64,000 nt of DNA from Clarireedia homoeocarpa. Taxonomy: Eukaryota > Ascomycota > Leotiomycetes > Helotiales > Rutstroemiaceae. The translations under genes were made by a program, and so were the position numbers. Positions 22,846 through 35,405 of the stretch are shown piece after piece (within the stretch, counting starts at the first letter, position 1; each line of letters starts with the position of its first letter). The notes beneath the pieces were generated by a model. That model had not been told where the DNA came from. It did not search any database and saw only the letters and a list, made by a program, of their open reading frames with translations. The DNA lies in assembly GCA_001465935.1 (NCBI GenBank), contig LNKV01000013.1, positions 186,001-250,000 of the forward strand, read 5' to 3'.

Positions 22846-24302
22846 TTGCATCCACCGGCGAACCACGATGTCTTCAAGAAACTCGAATGGTCATGTATGC
22901 CAAATTTCGTGAAATCTGCATCTCCATATACATCGAACGAATGAGGTTCTGGTAGCATAAGAAGACTACTAACTTCTCAGGGTAAGTATGTTCGGAAGGT
23001 TCGAACGATGGCCAGGATTCCTGCAACTGCAGCGATCATGCATAACACAATTACGTGCTAGCACAAGTGCTTATTGTCGCCAACAATCGGGAACAAGAGT
23101 CAAGAAGTCGGAGGCTTCTTCTCTTCACCACAAGCCCGGCCTTTACTAGAACTATTAGCGGGAGTGAAGGAGGCCGCGGGACCAACAGACATGACGACAG
23201 TTGAGAATGAAGACGTTTGATTGATTGATTATTTTAAAGTATAGACACCCTGTGAACCCAAGACTATTTTCGACGCCTAGTAAAAGGAGCTAGGAGTATT
23301 AATATGTTCCGGTCCATACATAAATTTGTTGATTCATCAATAGACTACGTCCATTGGCCAATAGACTGGATTTATGACTGGACTAGTCTATTGGCTAATG
23401 TACGTAGTCGACGTGTAAATAGGAGGCTGTTCATGATTAGACTACGTCTACATATGAACACTTTTAATTTGCATCTCAACTAGTCTATTAATGAATCAAC
23501 GTAGTCCATATACAAATACTATTTACCCCGCACCTGCCCTGCAGTATTAGCTTGCTGCCGTTTACTTTTCCTGGGTCCCAACTACCTCACTGTCGCTATT
23601 TTCCTTCGATACTAGTGCTTTCTCAGCACGTAATGCTATACTAGCTAGCTATCCACAGTTATACTATCTAAGTACATTCCTCCTTCTTGATCCTATGGAA
23701 CCGTTGGCATGCCTTATAGTACAGCTTGTCTCTTCCGATACAGTGCAGTGAACTTCCCTTCAGGCTTATAGTGGAGATGTCGATTAACCAGTTTCTTAGC
23801 AAAGTGCTTGGTATTACAGTCGGCTTGGGTTGGTGCGGGTCGATCCGAATTATCCAAATAGAGCTGTATCTTAGTCCACTTATAAGTAGATATTCGTTCT
23901 TTGCACTCGTACTTCTCATCTTGGACCATATCTAAACTTATTTTTGACCTCCCTAGGGAAGTTATCGATAATCTGGGGGGCGGGGGGGGGGGCGCCGATG
24001 AGGTCATAATGATTATAATACTAGCCAAGTAGTGTAGTATAGAAGGAAGAAGGATTATCAACTATTGGAACTATACATTTGTGCAGTAGATACTACCCAC
24101 TTTAGGGTATTAACGAATGAACTAAGTCCATTCATAGTTCTAGTATGAATCTCCCATCTGTCCATAGCAACTGCCCATTTGCCCCACGCATCCTTATTCA
24201 TAAGCGGCATATCGAATCTTTGCCTTTCGCTTCGCACTTTCTTCGAAGACTTTCATCCGGCACCTGGACAACTAGATTAGCTTGATGTACAGAGCGATGG
24301 TA
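22846..24302. other. Spacer with foldback repeat, no supported gene
   Basis: 22846-23220 may be decayed retroelement sequence. 23328-23500 is a hairpin (separate entry). A minus-strand frame at 23714-24061 with a proline run and a charged tail has no recognised family. Confidence 0.4.
23328..23500. repeat. Nested inverted repeat, MITE-like hairpin
   Basis: Outer arms 23328-23346 and 23482-23500 pair 18 of 19 bases. Inner arms 23343-23366 and 23386-23409 pair 22 of 24 bases around a 19-bp loop. The motif TAGACTACGTC / GACTAGTCTATT recurs again at ~23439 and ~23480. Confidence 0.8.
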
Positions 24303-24776
24303 TCAGTGATACTCACTACGGCAATGCCCATCCTTGCACCCTTCACATAAATCCGCGTCATGTGGAGGAGTTTCCTTCTTCACGTACGGGGGCAGCTCCA
24401 CCGGTATTCCCTTCCATTTCTTAAGCCGATACGCAATCCTCTCCGCATACGTCTTCTCGTCAACCATCGGTCTACCAAGAACCTCACACTGCCTGCAGCT
24501 CTGCGCATACACCCTCGCGTTATACCTGTCTCCATCATACATGCGTATCGTTATGGCAATTTTGTTGCTCCCCCATCCCTTTGAGCTACAGGCACGTTTG
24601 TGGCATACAAAACGACCTCTAATGTTCGTATCATACTCTTTGATGCAACCCTGCGGATCATCAACTTCGTGAAAGGTAAAATTTAAATCGTTTTCTTCGA
24701 GGAGGCGTGCTACTGAGTTGTGGAGGGAGGGGTACATGCGCCATCGCCTCTCCGGGAATGACTTTTTTGATGGCAT
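24303..24776 (-). CDS. 3CxxC-type zinc-finger protein
   Basis: Single open frame, 157 aa from the ATG at 24776 (MPSKKSFPERRWRMYPSLH); an ATG at 24878 would add 34 residues of poor character. Matches the fungal 3CxxC zinc-binding family: MYPSLHNSVARLLEEND N-terminal helix, IKEYDTNIRGRFVCHKRAC (first Cys pair), GWGSNKIAITIRMY, RVYAQSCRQCEVLGRP (second pair), YAERIAYRLKKWKG and LCEGCKDGHCR (third cluster). All expected cysteines are present. Family members are small, probably cytosolic or nuclear, with no assigned reaction. A possible donor GTGAGT just before the stop could add a short terminal exon; I keep the simple model. Confidence 0.85.
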   Translation of the reverse strand: MPSKKSFPERRWRMYPSLHNSVARLLEENDLNFTFHEVDDPQGCIKEYDTNIRGRFVCHKRACSSKGWGSNKIAITIRMYDGDRYNARVYAQSCRQCEVLGRPMVDEKTYAERIAYRLKKWKGIPVELPPYVKKETPPHDADLCEGCKDGHCRSEYH

Positions 24777-27128
24777 CGTGCAGAGGTGTTTCTTGAAGAC
24801 TGAAGTCACTACACGCGATGTGGTAATCTTGGTGATTGGCATGTCGTGAAAGAGGACCTCAGGCACAAATAAAGACACAGGGCTTGACCGGCAGCGATGA
24901 CTTGTGACTTATGTAGAAAGACAACGCACTTGAAGAAGTGAATTTTAAGTACTACCAGCCGTAGTAATCTTCTAGATACCACCACACATATCTATTTGCT
25001 TCTCTCTCCCTCACTGGCAAACTACGAAGAATAAATACAATCCCAAGTTACATGTTCTTGGTTCAAAACGCAAACAAGTTCATTTTTGGCTCACCACTGC
25101 CAGGTCATGCTTTGCTTGGCAGAAATCACCACTCAAAACATCTTTTAATACGGCTTCTCGCATACGTCCATGCGCATGCACCAACCGCCCAAGCTTATAT
25201 ACTGTTTGATAAAGTCCTATGCCCACCTACGGGGTTGTATGTTTATAGATTTTCCATGCGCACAGACTGGTTTCTACATATGTTCCTTTCCTGTTGGATC
25301 TGTTTGTTTGTTTGTCTGTTTGTATCTTCACTGGTATCTCCAGGCCGCCACTGGTTCTTACATCAGGTTTGAGGTTGCCAACAGGAAGTGCTCGCCATCC
25401 ATTCGACATGAAAGCCTCACTTAGCTGCATAACTTCCTCGAGGTCTATAGACTATGCTAGCTGGAAGGGGGGGTTAAGGCGATTGGTGTTGCCAAAATTA
25501 TTCATTACGTCGTAGTGTGATGAAGAAGTATAATAAACAAAATAACAGAGGCCATTAAGTTAAGGTCGAAGGCTGATGCCATGCACAGTTTCACGTGATT
25601 CTTGAAGTGCTGTAAGTGTTTGAGAATAATCCCTTTAGATTGACAAACAGGATGAGTACAGGATATCATTTGGGATGTTGGAACATCTTTCAGATGACTA
25701 TCCATATGATTCATCATTTTATGAGGAGTAGCATAAGTCCGTGTTCGATACTTATAGGTGCTTCGATCATCTTCAATACATACAATGCATTAGGTCTTTT
25801 TGCAAAGAAGGAAAGGCTGCTCCTTGATAGACTCTGCAGATGCCCTGCTCGCGTGGCTGCTGTGCTGAACTTCTTGGTCTTATCGATAGGAGAGCGCTAC
25901 CATTAAGTCAATGGTACAGATCCAGCGGCTAACAATATCACTTGGGCTCATGCCCCTCGAGAGATTACAAAGCCTATCGAATGTTCATTTTTAACCGTCT
26001 ACAGATAAGAATGTATCATGTAAGCTAAATCGGAAGCCTGATACTGTGGTGTCATTCCGGGGTTATTCAAGCTTCGTGACGCCAACATCTCGCATCGCTT
26101 CGCCTCGCATTGAGGGAAAGGTCCCCGCCCCACCCAAACTTGCAGCTAGAACATTTCCTGGAAGCTGCGGAACAGGAAATGTAAGCCGGGAGGTTACCCG
26201 GATTGATTGTGTTCCATCCATCCATCCATCCATCCATCCATTCATCCATCCATCCTTGAATCACATCATTCACACTTTTCCTACAGTAGGTGGGCGAGTA
26301 GTCCTTCTCCTCGGCGCCATTACAGTATTGGGCCTTTGAGCTTCTCTACTGTGCTACTGTGCTATTGTGCTATTGTGCTACTGTGTTGCGGCTGTTGCTC
26401 TAGCTAGCATTGGCCTCTACTAGCTATTAGTAAACCTGTGAGCCAGTCCAAGCTAACCCCTAACCCCTAACCCCTCACCCCTCATTAGTCACCCCTCCTG
26501 GCCTCCACCTCCCGATCGAAAAGTCAGAACTGCTCGTAGATACAGGTGCAGAGCAGAAGCAGGTTGGGGTGAATCTTGGATACTTGATCTTGGATATTGG
26601 ATATTGATATTGATATTGCATATTGGATATTGGATATTAATCATCGTTTCCGTCGGGAATGGACATTGGTGCAGCTATTAACCCTAGCCGCCTAGCTGCC
26701 CAGCTGCATGATTACCACACTACGGCTACCACCTTCTTTCTCGTACCGCAGCTAGCTAGCTACCTTGCCAGCCCGCCTGTACCCTACTTCGTACTTCCTA
26801 CCTCCGTACGTACTGATCCAGCTGAATTAAAACGCCACGGCCAATTATCCGCTGCATAGTCGAGGGCGCACAGCACGATGCCACGACAGCCCACTTGTGG
26901 TTAAGTGCTCGACTAAAAAAGAAGAAGAAAAAGAAAAAGAAAAAGAAAGGTGTGGGTGATACGAACAACAGAAGCCTTGGTCATGTTCATATACCAAAGA
27001 GCGGGGCTAAGACCTTACCTGCCTTACCTAGGCTATCTTCTCCATCGTCTGCCTATACACCTACAACCGAACAAAAGATCGACCTCTACTTTCCAACCCG
27101 ACATTGTTCCTTTGAGGCAATATCAAAT
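24777..27128. other. 2.3-kb intergenic region between divergent genes
   Basis: Holds the promoters of the zinc-finger and BTB genes. No further gene supported; frames at 25052-25515 and 26046-26339 look random. Contains TTTG units near 25302, ATCC units at ~26215-26258, TAACCCC units at 26454-26481, a GATATTG-like block at ~26590-26640 and an AAGAA tract at 26919-26948. Confidence 0.5.
26454..26481. repeat. Interstitial TTAGGGG-like repeat
   Basis: Three perfect TAACCCC heptamers plus one TCACCCC. Resembles the fungal telomere repeat TTAGGG with one extra G per unit. Confidence 0.7.
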
Positions 27129-28588
27129 ATGTCTAGACAGTCGCCGGCCTCGCGCACGGATCGAGGAGAAATGTCTCTGGATGCGGCAATGAGAGCACCG
27201 TCAACGAACGCTCCAGATGTCGTCGTGCTTAACTTTCTGGACGAGGATACAAAAGTTAAAGAAATCGCAGATCCGAAGAAGGATCTTTGGGTCTCCAGCA
27301 TAGATGGGTATGTCCTTCCCTGGACTTGGCGCATTGGGCGCGCATTAATTTTACACATAAAAGGGTTGTCTTCAATTCATACTGATCCAAGATTTACAGT
27401 CGCTTTCAATCACCTATCGTTCCAGTCCGAGTCGGGCCTCATGCCGAGACTTTCCATGTGCATCGCGATATCCTCACGAGATCCGAATACTTTAGAAAAG
27501 CTTTAGATGGTGAATTTCGAGAAGCGGGAGAACAAGCTATCGATCTGCCGGAGGAAGATCCAGCACTTTTTGAATTTGTAGTCGCGTACCTCTACGAATC
27601 GAAATTCTGTCCAATACGACCTGTCGCATCGATCATAGTCGCTGATCCTGACAAGGGCAAGGGAAAAGAATTGAATGACGAAGGAAATGCTTCGGGTAGC
27701 GATGATGCATCGGACAGCGGCAGCGCAAGTGATGAAAGGTGAGAACTTACTCAAACCACTAATATTGGGACCTTGCACTAACCTATGTGTAGTGCCAGAA
27801 GCCGCAGAAGAAGAGAAAGCCGTCGTAGGCGCCAAGAACGAGCATGGGAGCAAAGGCAACGCAAGGAGCCTGGTCGCCACCGACCGGACTGCAATTGCGC
27901 AACATGCACGCAAGAGAGCTTTGGGCTAACCTGTTGGAATTGTGGCGTCACCAGAAGAATAAATCCACCCAGAAATCGCTGGATGAATGGAATACCGCCC
28001 CCACCGCAGCCAATGCCAGTCATGAATCGCAACGGATACCCTCGTCCCGGCAACCCTCGTGACCGCAGACGAGGTTCGCGAAACAACAACGTCATAGAAC
28101 CACAGGTGGAAGACAGAATGTCGCCAGAAGATTTAAGAACCTGGTCAATGGCTTATACTTTGAGCATTGACGTTTACGTCTGCGCGGAGCGATATTTGAT
28201 GCAAGACTTCAAGAGTTGCGTTTCTGCCTTCATAATTAACAATTTCGAGATTGCAGGTTCAGATGCTGCGTTGCCGTCAGTTCTAGAATCATGCAAGACT
28301 TTGCATGATGGAGTTAGCTTGATGGATCCTTTGCTGAAGAAAGTCTTTGCTAGAGTGGGCTTCCTGCAGGCAAGGTTGTGGAAGAAATACCCTGAAGAAA
28401 CATCAAACTTTTTCATGGATAATCCGGAACTCTCAACTCTGATTCTTAAGGAAATGGCCGAAAGAAGAGAAGAAGATGCTAAGGATGATTTACCTGCAAT
28501 GGACCGCCCAATTATGCCACCATTGCCGAGAGAGGAGATAATTCAAGGTCCGAGACGTCGAAATTATGGTCCATTGCCTCCTTACTAA
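27129..28588 (+). CDS. BTB/POZ-domain protein with Arg-rich, Cys-cluster insertion
   Basis: Exons 27129-27307, 27400-27738, 27793-28588; introns 92 and 54 bp; 437 aa. The BTB fold is recognisable from exon 2: VPVRVGPHAETFHVHRDIL, SEYFRKALDGEFREA, IDLPEEDPALFEFVVAYLY. After a Ser/Asp/Lys linker the protein has an Arg-rich stretch (SRRRRESRRRRQ, ~176-187) and five cysteines spaced CxCx2Cx8Cx2C (~206-223), then a Pro/Asn/Arg segment. The C-terminal half (SIDVYVCAERYLMQDFKSC onward) is the helical partner region usual after fungal BTB domains. BTB proteins are often Cullin-3 adaptors or transcription cofactors; the partner here is unknown. Start chosen as the ATG followed by a donor that gives an in-frame BTB. 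Confidence 0.8.
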
Positions 28589-29378
28589 CTGCAGAAAAGT
28601 CTTCCCACATCATCGTGATCCTCGAAATCGAAACTATTGGTAACTCAGTAAAACATCACGAACATATAATGAAGCGATTAGCCGTCGCGGGCCTCTGATT
28701 TATGACATGGAATGGGTTTGGGTTTGGGTTTGGGTATGGGTATGGGTATGGTGGAAAGGAGAGTCTGGGATTTGGAAATTCATCCGGGAGAACTCAAGTT
28801 TGTGATACCTTGCATTGCCAGCGATTCTTCTTTTTTTGCCATCTATACCCTTATACGTTCGCAAGCAAGCAAAAAGCCACTCAAGGCTTGTGATGGTTAG
28901 TCAGAATGCTTTTTCTTTTGCGAGTCTCCAGATTTGCCAGCCTTTTTGATTTTATCACTCGTAGCACGGAAAAATAAAAACTTCGGTATAGTGAAGACCG
29001 ATGTCGTGATGCAAACAGCGACGATCCTTGTGCACCGAATACATTAAGCATCAGTTTTCCCTGCTTCCTACTGGCTGGTATGCATGTTCCGAGATGGAGC
29101 GAGGATACTTTGGTAATCTTACAAGATCTTATCCAGCTTTTGTATTCTCCCGGGTGCGCCTTTCTTTCCCCAGATCTGCATACCCCGCCAAGGCGGGCGG
29201 ACGACACCGAGACATTCTTTCGCACCTCAATTGGGAGCTTATATCCATTCTCCAGGTATTCCGAGAGCGAAAGCAAAAATACGTGTGCGCGTATATACAT
29301 GTAGGTTGAATGCCAAGGACTGCGTATAAATCGTGATAGCTTTCTTTATACATCCATTAATCCGTTCATCCCGCGATC
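28589..29378. other. Intergenic, GGGTTT/GGGTAT tract
   Basis: No gene. 28714-28750 is GGGTTT repeated then GGGTAT repeated. The last few hundred bases are the promoter of the esterase gene. Confidence 0.5.
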
Positions 29379-31711
29379 ATGCATTCTGTTTCTTTTCTCA
29401 CATTTGTTCGCTCGTTGTGCATATTTCCACTTGGTGTATTTTCCCAAACTCTCACGGCTTCTCTTGACTATGGCACGTTTCAAGGCGCATACTCCTCCAA
29501 GTATAATATTACTTACTACCAGAAAATTCCATTCGCGGCGCCTCCCGTAGGCAACAACAGGTTCCGAGCTCCTCAGCCTCCGCTCCGTATCAATGGCACC
29601 TACAATTCCACTCAGACGTTCCCAGCATGTCCGCAAAAAGGCGTAAGTCTTGCCCCTCTCCAATTTCGTATTCCAAGACAAGAAGAAGACCTAACCTTCC
29701 CACCCCCCAATCCCAGAACGTAGGCTCAGAAGACTGTCTCTACCTCTCCCTCTACTCACGCCCCTGGACCGCCGGGCAGTCCCTTCGGCCCGTAATGGTC
29801 GTCTTCTTCGGCGGCGGCTTCATCCAAGGCGGGGGTTCCCAAGCGATCCCGCCATCTGCGTACCCCGTGCTGAACGTGTCCGCCGAAAACGACATTATCT
29901 TCGTGTACCCCAATTACCGAGTCAATGTCTTTGGACTGTTGCCCGGGAAAGAAATCGCAGAGGATGCGGATTCGGATCTTAATCCGGGATTACTGGATCA
30001 GAGGGAGGTGCTGAAGTGGGTGCAGAGCCATATTGCGGAGTTTGGTGGTGATAAGGGGAACGTGGGGATTTGGGGGCAGAGTGCAGGCGCGGGGAGTGTG
30101 GTGTATGTTTATTTTTATTTTTATTTTTTTATTTTTCATTTTTTGCTTTGCTTCTTATATCTCCCTCCTGAACAATTGTTGCAAATCACCAAGAAATGAG
30201 AGAATCCTAACCCAGCTAATCAACCCCTCCACCCCAGTGCACAAGTCCTCTCAACCTCCAACTCCAGCTCTCCCCCTCTCTTCAACCACGCCCTCGCCTC
30301 CTCTCCCTTCTGGCCCAAAACATACAAATACGACGCCCCCGAAGCGCAAGCCATCTACGACACGATGACGAATCTCACCAACTGCACTGGTTCCCCGTTG
30401 GGGACATTACCGTGTCTGAAGAGCTTGGAATGGGAAACGCTGGCGCAGGCAGCGCTAGTGGTCGCGGCGAGTCATACGTGGAATACAAGTAGTTATACGT
30501 GGGCGCCGGTTATTGATGGGACTTTTTTGAAGAGTACGTTGAGTGAGGCGATGGTTAATGCAGAGGATGGTGGGAGAGGGAGGATTGGGATTGAGAAGGG
30601 GTGGGGGATGTATAATGCGCATGAAGGTGAGTGGTTGGTTTCTTTTTCTTCCTCTTTTGCCAATAGGTTGGAATGGCGGTGCATCTCATGAGAAGTCTTT
30701 TTCTCTCGCTTGGTTGCGAATGAACCTGCCCTTGGGAAGTTAGGATACTCAAGACGTGATACTCTGGTAAATTTGCAGGACATGCGACAAAGTCAACATT
30801 CTCCTCTTCTAATAGCCTTGGACTCATGAGGCTGCGGGGCCACACTCATCAACCCTATGCATGCGCCTACACTTAATACCTCATCCCTAGCACATCTAAC
30901 TATCTCATCCACCCTTCCCAATCCTTTTCCCGCACCAACTAACAACCCATACCCCACTCCAGGTCAAAACTTCGTCCCCTCCGGCCTCCAAAACAGCACC
31001 TCAACCGGCATCCCCCCCTTCAACTCTACCCTCCCCTCCTTCGATTCCTGGCTCTCCGGTTTCCTCCCCTCATTCTCCGCATCCCAGCTGAATGCCGTAA
31101 AGAAAATATACCCCATCAATGGAACGGCTGAGACGCTACCTAATTATAATACTAGTTTTGTGCGCGCGGGGTTAATTTATAGGGATTTGGTGCTGGCTTG
31201 TCCTGCTTTGGTGAGTTTTGTGTCTGGTAGGATTTGGGAAGATTATTTTCGCTAATGCGGTTGGGGTGTTATAGTGGATGTCCAAGGCGGCGAGTGAGAA
31301 GGGGTATTTGGGGGAATATACTATTTCGCCTGCGACGCATGGGAGTGATACTGGTTATGTAGGGTCTTCTATTCTCTCATTTCCTCCCTTCCCCTCCTGT
31401 GTTTCTCTCCTCTTCTCCTTCCACCAACTCCCCTACTAACCTTACCCCCCTTCCAGTGGAACCAAGTAAACGCTCTCCAAACCACGCAACCCCTCATCTA
31501 CAGCGGCTACGCGGGCGCCTTCGCCTCCTTCTTCGCAACCGGCGACCCCAACGCGCATAAACTGACAAATGCATCCGAAGCAGGCGTACCGGAGCTGGGC
31601 ACGGACAAGGAATTCGTGATTGCGAGTGGCGGGTTTACGAATGTGGGGATTGGCGAGTTGGAGGGGAGGTGTGCTTTTTGGGCGGGGGTTGCGGGGAGTG
31701 TGCCGGTTTAG
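29379..31711 (+). CDS. Secreted type-B carboxylesterase/lipase, 541 aa
   Basis: Exons 29379-29642, 29717-30102, 30238-30626, 30963-31210, 31275-31358, 31457-31711; every junction keeps frame. Signal peptide at residues 1-~23 (SLCIFPLGVFSQ). Alpha/beta-hydrolase fold of the COesterase family: YQKIPFAAPPVG, SEDCLYLSLY, oxyanion-loop FFGGGFIQGGG, nucleophile elbow GIWGQSAGAG with Ser210, acid Glu346 in NAHEG, His451 in SPATHGSD. Length and spacing match Candida rugosa lipase-type enzymes (Ser209/Glu341/His449), so it should hydrolyse carboxylic esters outside the cell; substrate not predictable. Several N-glycosylation sites. Intron 3 is unusually long (336 bp) and begins one base after the catalytic Glu codon. 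No obvious gene cluster around it. Confidence 0.88.
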
Positions 31712-32999
31712 GGAGAAGTCAAGGGGGCGCGCGGGGGAGGGGTGGGGGGTTGTGGTTGAAGAGGGGAAAGATGGGTAAGGGTAGGAGGATAGTGAGTGAC
31801 TTTAGGAATGAATGGTTGAGAGGCACAAAAAAGTAGAGGTGTATTGCATTGAATTAATTTGCTATTTTGGCGAATAAGTGTCAAGTTTCTCTTACTTACT
31901 TTTCAATCATACAAACAAGAGATTCCTCCCCCAACCAGGTAAAAGTACAGTACAGTACAGTACAGTACAGGCAAGACTCTCGTCACACCACCGCATTTCC
32001 TGTACAGTAATCTTCTACAGTATTGATCCATCCATCCATCCCCTTCATCAAATTCATATCCCCTCTTCCCCCTCCCTCCCTCCGCATCAAAAAAACCCAC
32101 CTACCAAGCTGCCAACCCTCTCCTCTACCACTCTACCACTCTAATTTCCCCCGTTCCTCAAGACGAATCAAACCTGAACATCACTCCATCCATCCATCCA
32201 TCCATCCATTGAACAACAACAACAACAACAAGCTTTAGTCAAACAAAGCCTTCTTGGATCCAACCCAACCAACCCACCCACCCGTATTGTATTGTATTGT
32301 ATTGCATTGTATCAGATCCAACCCATTCATTACTCACTCACTACCCACTACCCACTACCCACTACCCATTCGCTGTTCTTCTCCAACATCATCCGTCAAT
32401 GATGAGTTGAGTGAGTGAGTGAGTGAGTGAGTGCTAGCAAGGGCGAGCGAGGAAATTTTTTTTTCTCTGGTTGAGGTTTAACTAGACTAGATGGTTTACA
32501 ATTAAATTAATTGAGAAGGGGGGGGTAGCGTATCGTATCGTATGCTTTATCTATGTATATTTATATTTGCCGTTTATATTTATATTTATACATATAAGAT
32601 GGTATGGTGGGTATGTTTAGGGGATGTGGCAAGGAAAGTGTGGGCAAGAGTAAGCCAAGCAAACAAGAAGTAAAATCCAGAAGGAATATTTCAAAAAGGC
32701 GTTCCTGAGGCTGGGAATTGAGTATGTGTTAAGGGCCGCAAATTAGATTTATACTTTATGCGCGGATGATAAGAACTGTGCAGATACTCTCCATTCCTAG
32801 GTTGTTGCCTTCAGCTCTCATGTATGCGCATCATGTATTATGGTCTATACTTGCTTCCAGATATGTGACTAAGCCAATGCCTAAGCCAATGCGACGCCAG
32901 TCAAACAAGTATTAAACATCAACGTGATACCTCATATGTAATGCCACCCATAAACTCCAAATAAATTCTCCATCTCCATCTCTACCATCACATCAAACC
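31712..32999. other. 1.3-kb intergenic region of microsatellites (convergent 3' ends)
   Basis: No gene. Tandem tracts: TACAG at ~31944-31968, ATCC at ~32028-32042 and ~32187-32208, AAC at ~32214-32230, TGTAT at ~32283-32310, CACTACC at ~32338-32368, GAGT at ~32406-32432. Confidence 0.65.
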
Positions 33000-35405
33000 T
33001 CAAAAGACCTTCAAATCAAACCTCTCATTCCTACTCAACTCGCAAGACCTAACCGTATGATCATACTCATGTATAATCAGTCTCCACCGTCTCGGTTTTA
33101 CTGTATCCAACTCGAATACATCCGACTGCTGCAACGGCGACACAGCCAGACCCAACAGAGGCGCTGCATCCCTTAAGCATGGCAAGACAGCTTCGAGTCG
33201 AAAAGTGGTAATGGGGAAAGGCGAATCATCAAGAGGTGGTCTCGTAGGCGTCAAAAACGCAACTCGACCGTTCTGTGATGCAACTACAACAAGGGAAAGC
33301 TCCGGGATATGAGTAAGAATACACATCCTTGATAAGTGATATTGTCGTCCAAGATACCATAGATGTGATACAGGAACGAGAAAGTTTTCACATGCTGTCC
33401 TTGGCACATTCGGGTAGGAAGATACCATTTGTATAGTGGTCTGAGAGGTATGTAAGATTGCTGCTCCATTGATGGGAATAGGTTCACAGCTTCCCATGAA
33501 TTCAGAAGGACCTAGGGGGTAGGATCCTTGATCCATCATTTTCCTATGTATACTGAAGGCTTTTGAGATTGATGCGTAGGTCCGGTCTTCCATGAAATGG
33601 GCACAATGGAGTAGAAACCTGAAGGTTTCAAGGAATGACCTAGAATCTGGCATTGACACACTACGGACGACCCGGCGCGCGCCTGATATGCTAGAATCGG
33701 AATTAGTATCAGAAATAGAATCCCCCGCGCTTTCAACCACGTTGTATTCTTCGTCTTCGTAGCCAGCAGGGAATTCTGCGGGCTCAACGGGTTCCACGGG
33801 GTCCATGTCTTCTTCGTCTTCTGATGTATCATCTTCGTCAGAATCATCGGGTTCCTGGTAGGTGAAGAGTCCAGCCATCTTTTCCAGACGTCCAAGCCGA
33901 AGTTTGATATCCAGACACACCTCTCCAAGTCGCTTAGAGAGAGGCGTCTCAAGGGTCGACGCTAGCGACTTTATACCTAACGCGCCTTGAAAATTCGTAG
34001 AGTGTCTAAAGCTTGCCAGCGGAATCACCATAACACCCCAGCCCCTGTAATGTCAGATAATTCGTGAAATCAAACAGAACGTACTTACATCTGATTAACT
34101 CCCCGTGGTGCTGGACTTACAATAAGTGTGGAAGTTTTAGCCCATATATCCAGCAGCCACAAATTTCCATTGATGTCCGTTGCAATAATTGACTGGGCTA
34201 GGCCATCACGACTGTCTGCGAAGGCAACTGAAGGGATATTATGAGATAGAGGGCCGGGCCTTAAGACTCTTCTAAAACTATTTGGGAATGTAGTACGTGA
34301 ATGTGTTGATCCAGATGCCGACATACGTCCGTGCTTTTCTGGAAAAGAGCACTTGTCATAGCGCGAAGTACCCCGTAAATCCTCTGGCTTTAGGTACTCG
34401 TTTTCATAACAGGAATCGGAAAAGGCTCTGCTACCATGTACAAAAACTGTGACTTCCCTGTTGTTAGAGCTCACGGCAATGAGGCGTGATTTTTGATGGA
34501 TAGCGAGACCCCAAGCACTACTCCCAACGTTCTCGAGAAAGAACCTGAAGCAAAATAAGAAGCAAGATCACATACAGTGGTTGCAAACTCACGGCTGTGT
34601 GCTGCAGATAGGAATTGCCTTTGGTGTGCTCCGAATCGCTCCTTGCAAGTCTTGGGCGATCAAGTCTGTGTAGTATGCTGTCACATCTCCATCATCTGAT
34701 GCCAATAATAAGATTTCTTTTTCTCCCAACTTGCCGATCAACATATGATTGACACAATGAGGGCGCAGAGTATCGATATAGCCAGGTCCAGCATGCTTTG
34801 ATACAGGCAGTCGGAGAATGAGATCGGGTAGAGATGGCAATGCTTGCTTCAAATTTCGTGGTCTTGTAACATGTACAACATCCATATAAGCAGTAAAGTA
34901 CATCTAGACTTTGTCAATATTCCAATTAATGTAGGGCCCGAATAGGACGAACGTTGTATCTCTGCGATAACGCTGTGAGGTTCAGTCGATATGTCGCAAC
35001 TTTTGGCATTCCATCCAGATGGGTCCATTTTGCATCTTGCGGCAAGCTATTGATGTGATCCTGATCAGAAAAAGTGGGAATGATAGGTTCGTTTTGGAAT
35101 CGGAAGGCAAGTGGACACTGTTGTAATATAATATAAGCAAAGAAGCCCTGCGAGTTACTTTAACACAAGGGAGCGCTTCCTCCAAGGCTGCTATACAGCA
35201 TTCGAGAGTCGCAAGTATAGCAAAGACGTTGATACTGTAGCTTTTTTTGCATAAAAGCAGTATTGTGCCAACTACAAGCACATATCCAAGGGGGCTTAAG
35301 TAGCAAGGAGATGGGTTGTGCGGTACCTACCCTTTCCTCAGTCGTTTGAACCACATAATTTGATGTGCTTATTTTTGGAATACTTCCAAGAGGATCCGAG
35401 GCCAT
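33000..35405 (-). CDS. CRT10: CRT10-family WD-type regulator, 683 aa
   Basis: Exons 35405-35331, 35117-34953, 34903-34593, 34544-34089, 34044-33000; introns 213, 49, 48 and 44 bp, all in frame. CRT10 in yeast represses ribonucleotide-reductase genes and acts as adaptor of the Rtt101-Mms1 ubiquitin ligase. Supporting sequence: SQRYN/MYFTAYMDVVHV, LRLPVSKHAGPGYIDTLRPH, ILLLASDDGDVTAYY, FFLENVGSSAWGLAIHQKS, LIAVSSNNREVTVFVHG, WLLDIWAKTSTLI, GWGVMVIPLASFRHS. An acidic stretch (DDSDEDDTSEDEEDMDP) and a PVEPVEPAE tract sit in the middle, before the C-terminal blades. Intron 1 is the least certain: its 213 bp could hide a short exon. Intron 2 uses donor GTTCGT. Single-copy-looking conserved gene. 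Confidence 0.82.

Noticed and set aside
29346..29681. 111-aa minus-strand frame over the esterase start
   Set aside because: Antisense to exon 1 of the carboxylesterase; no motif.
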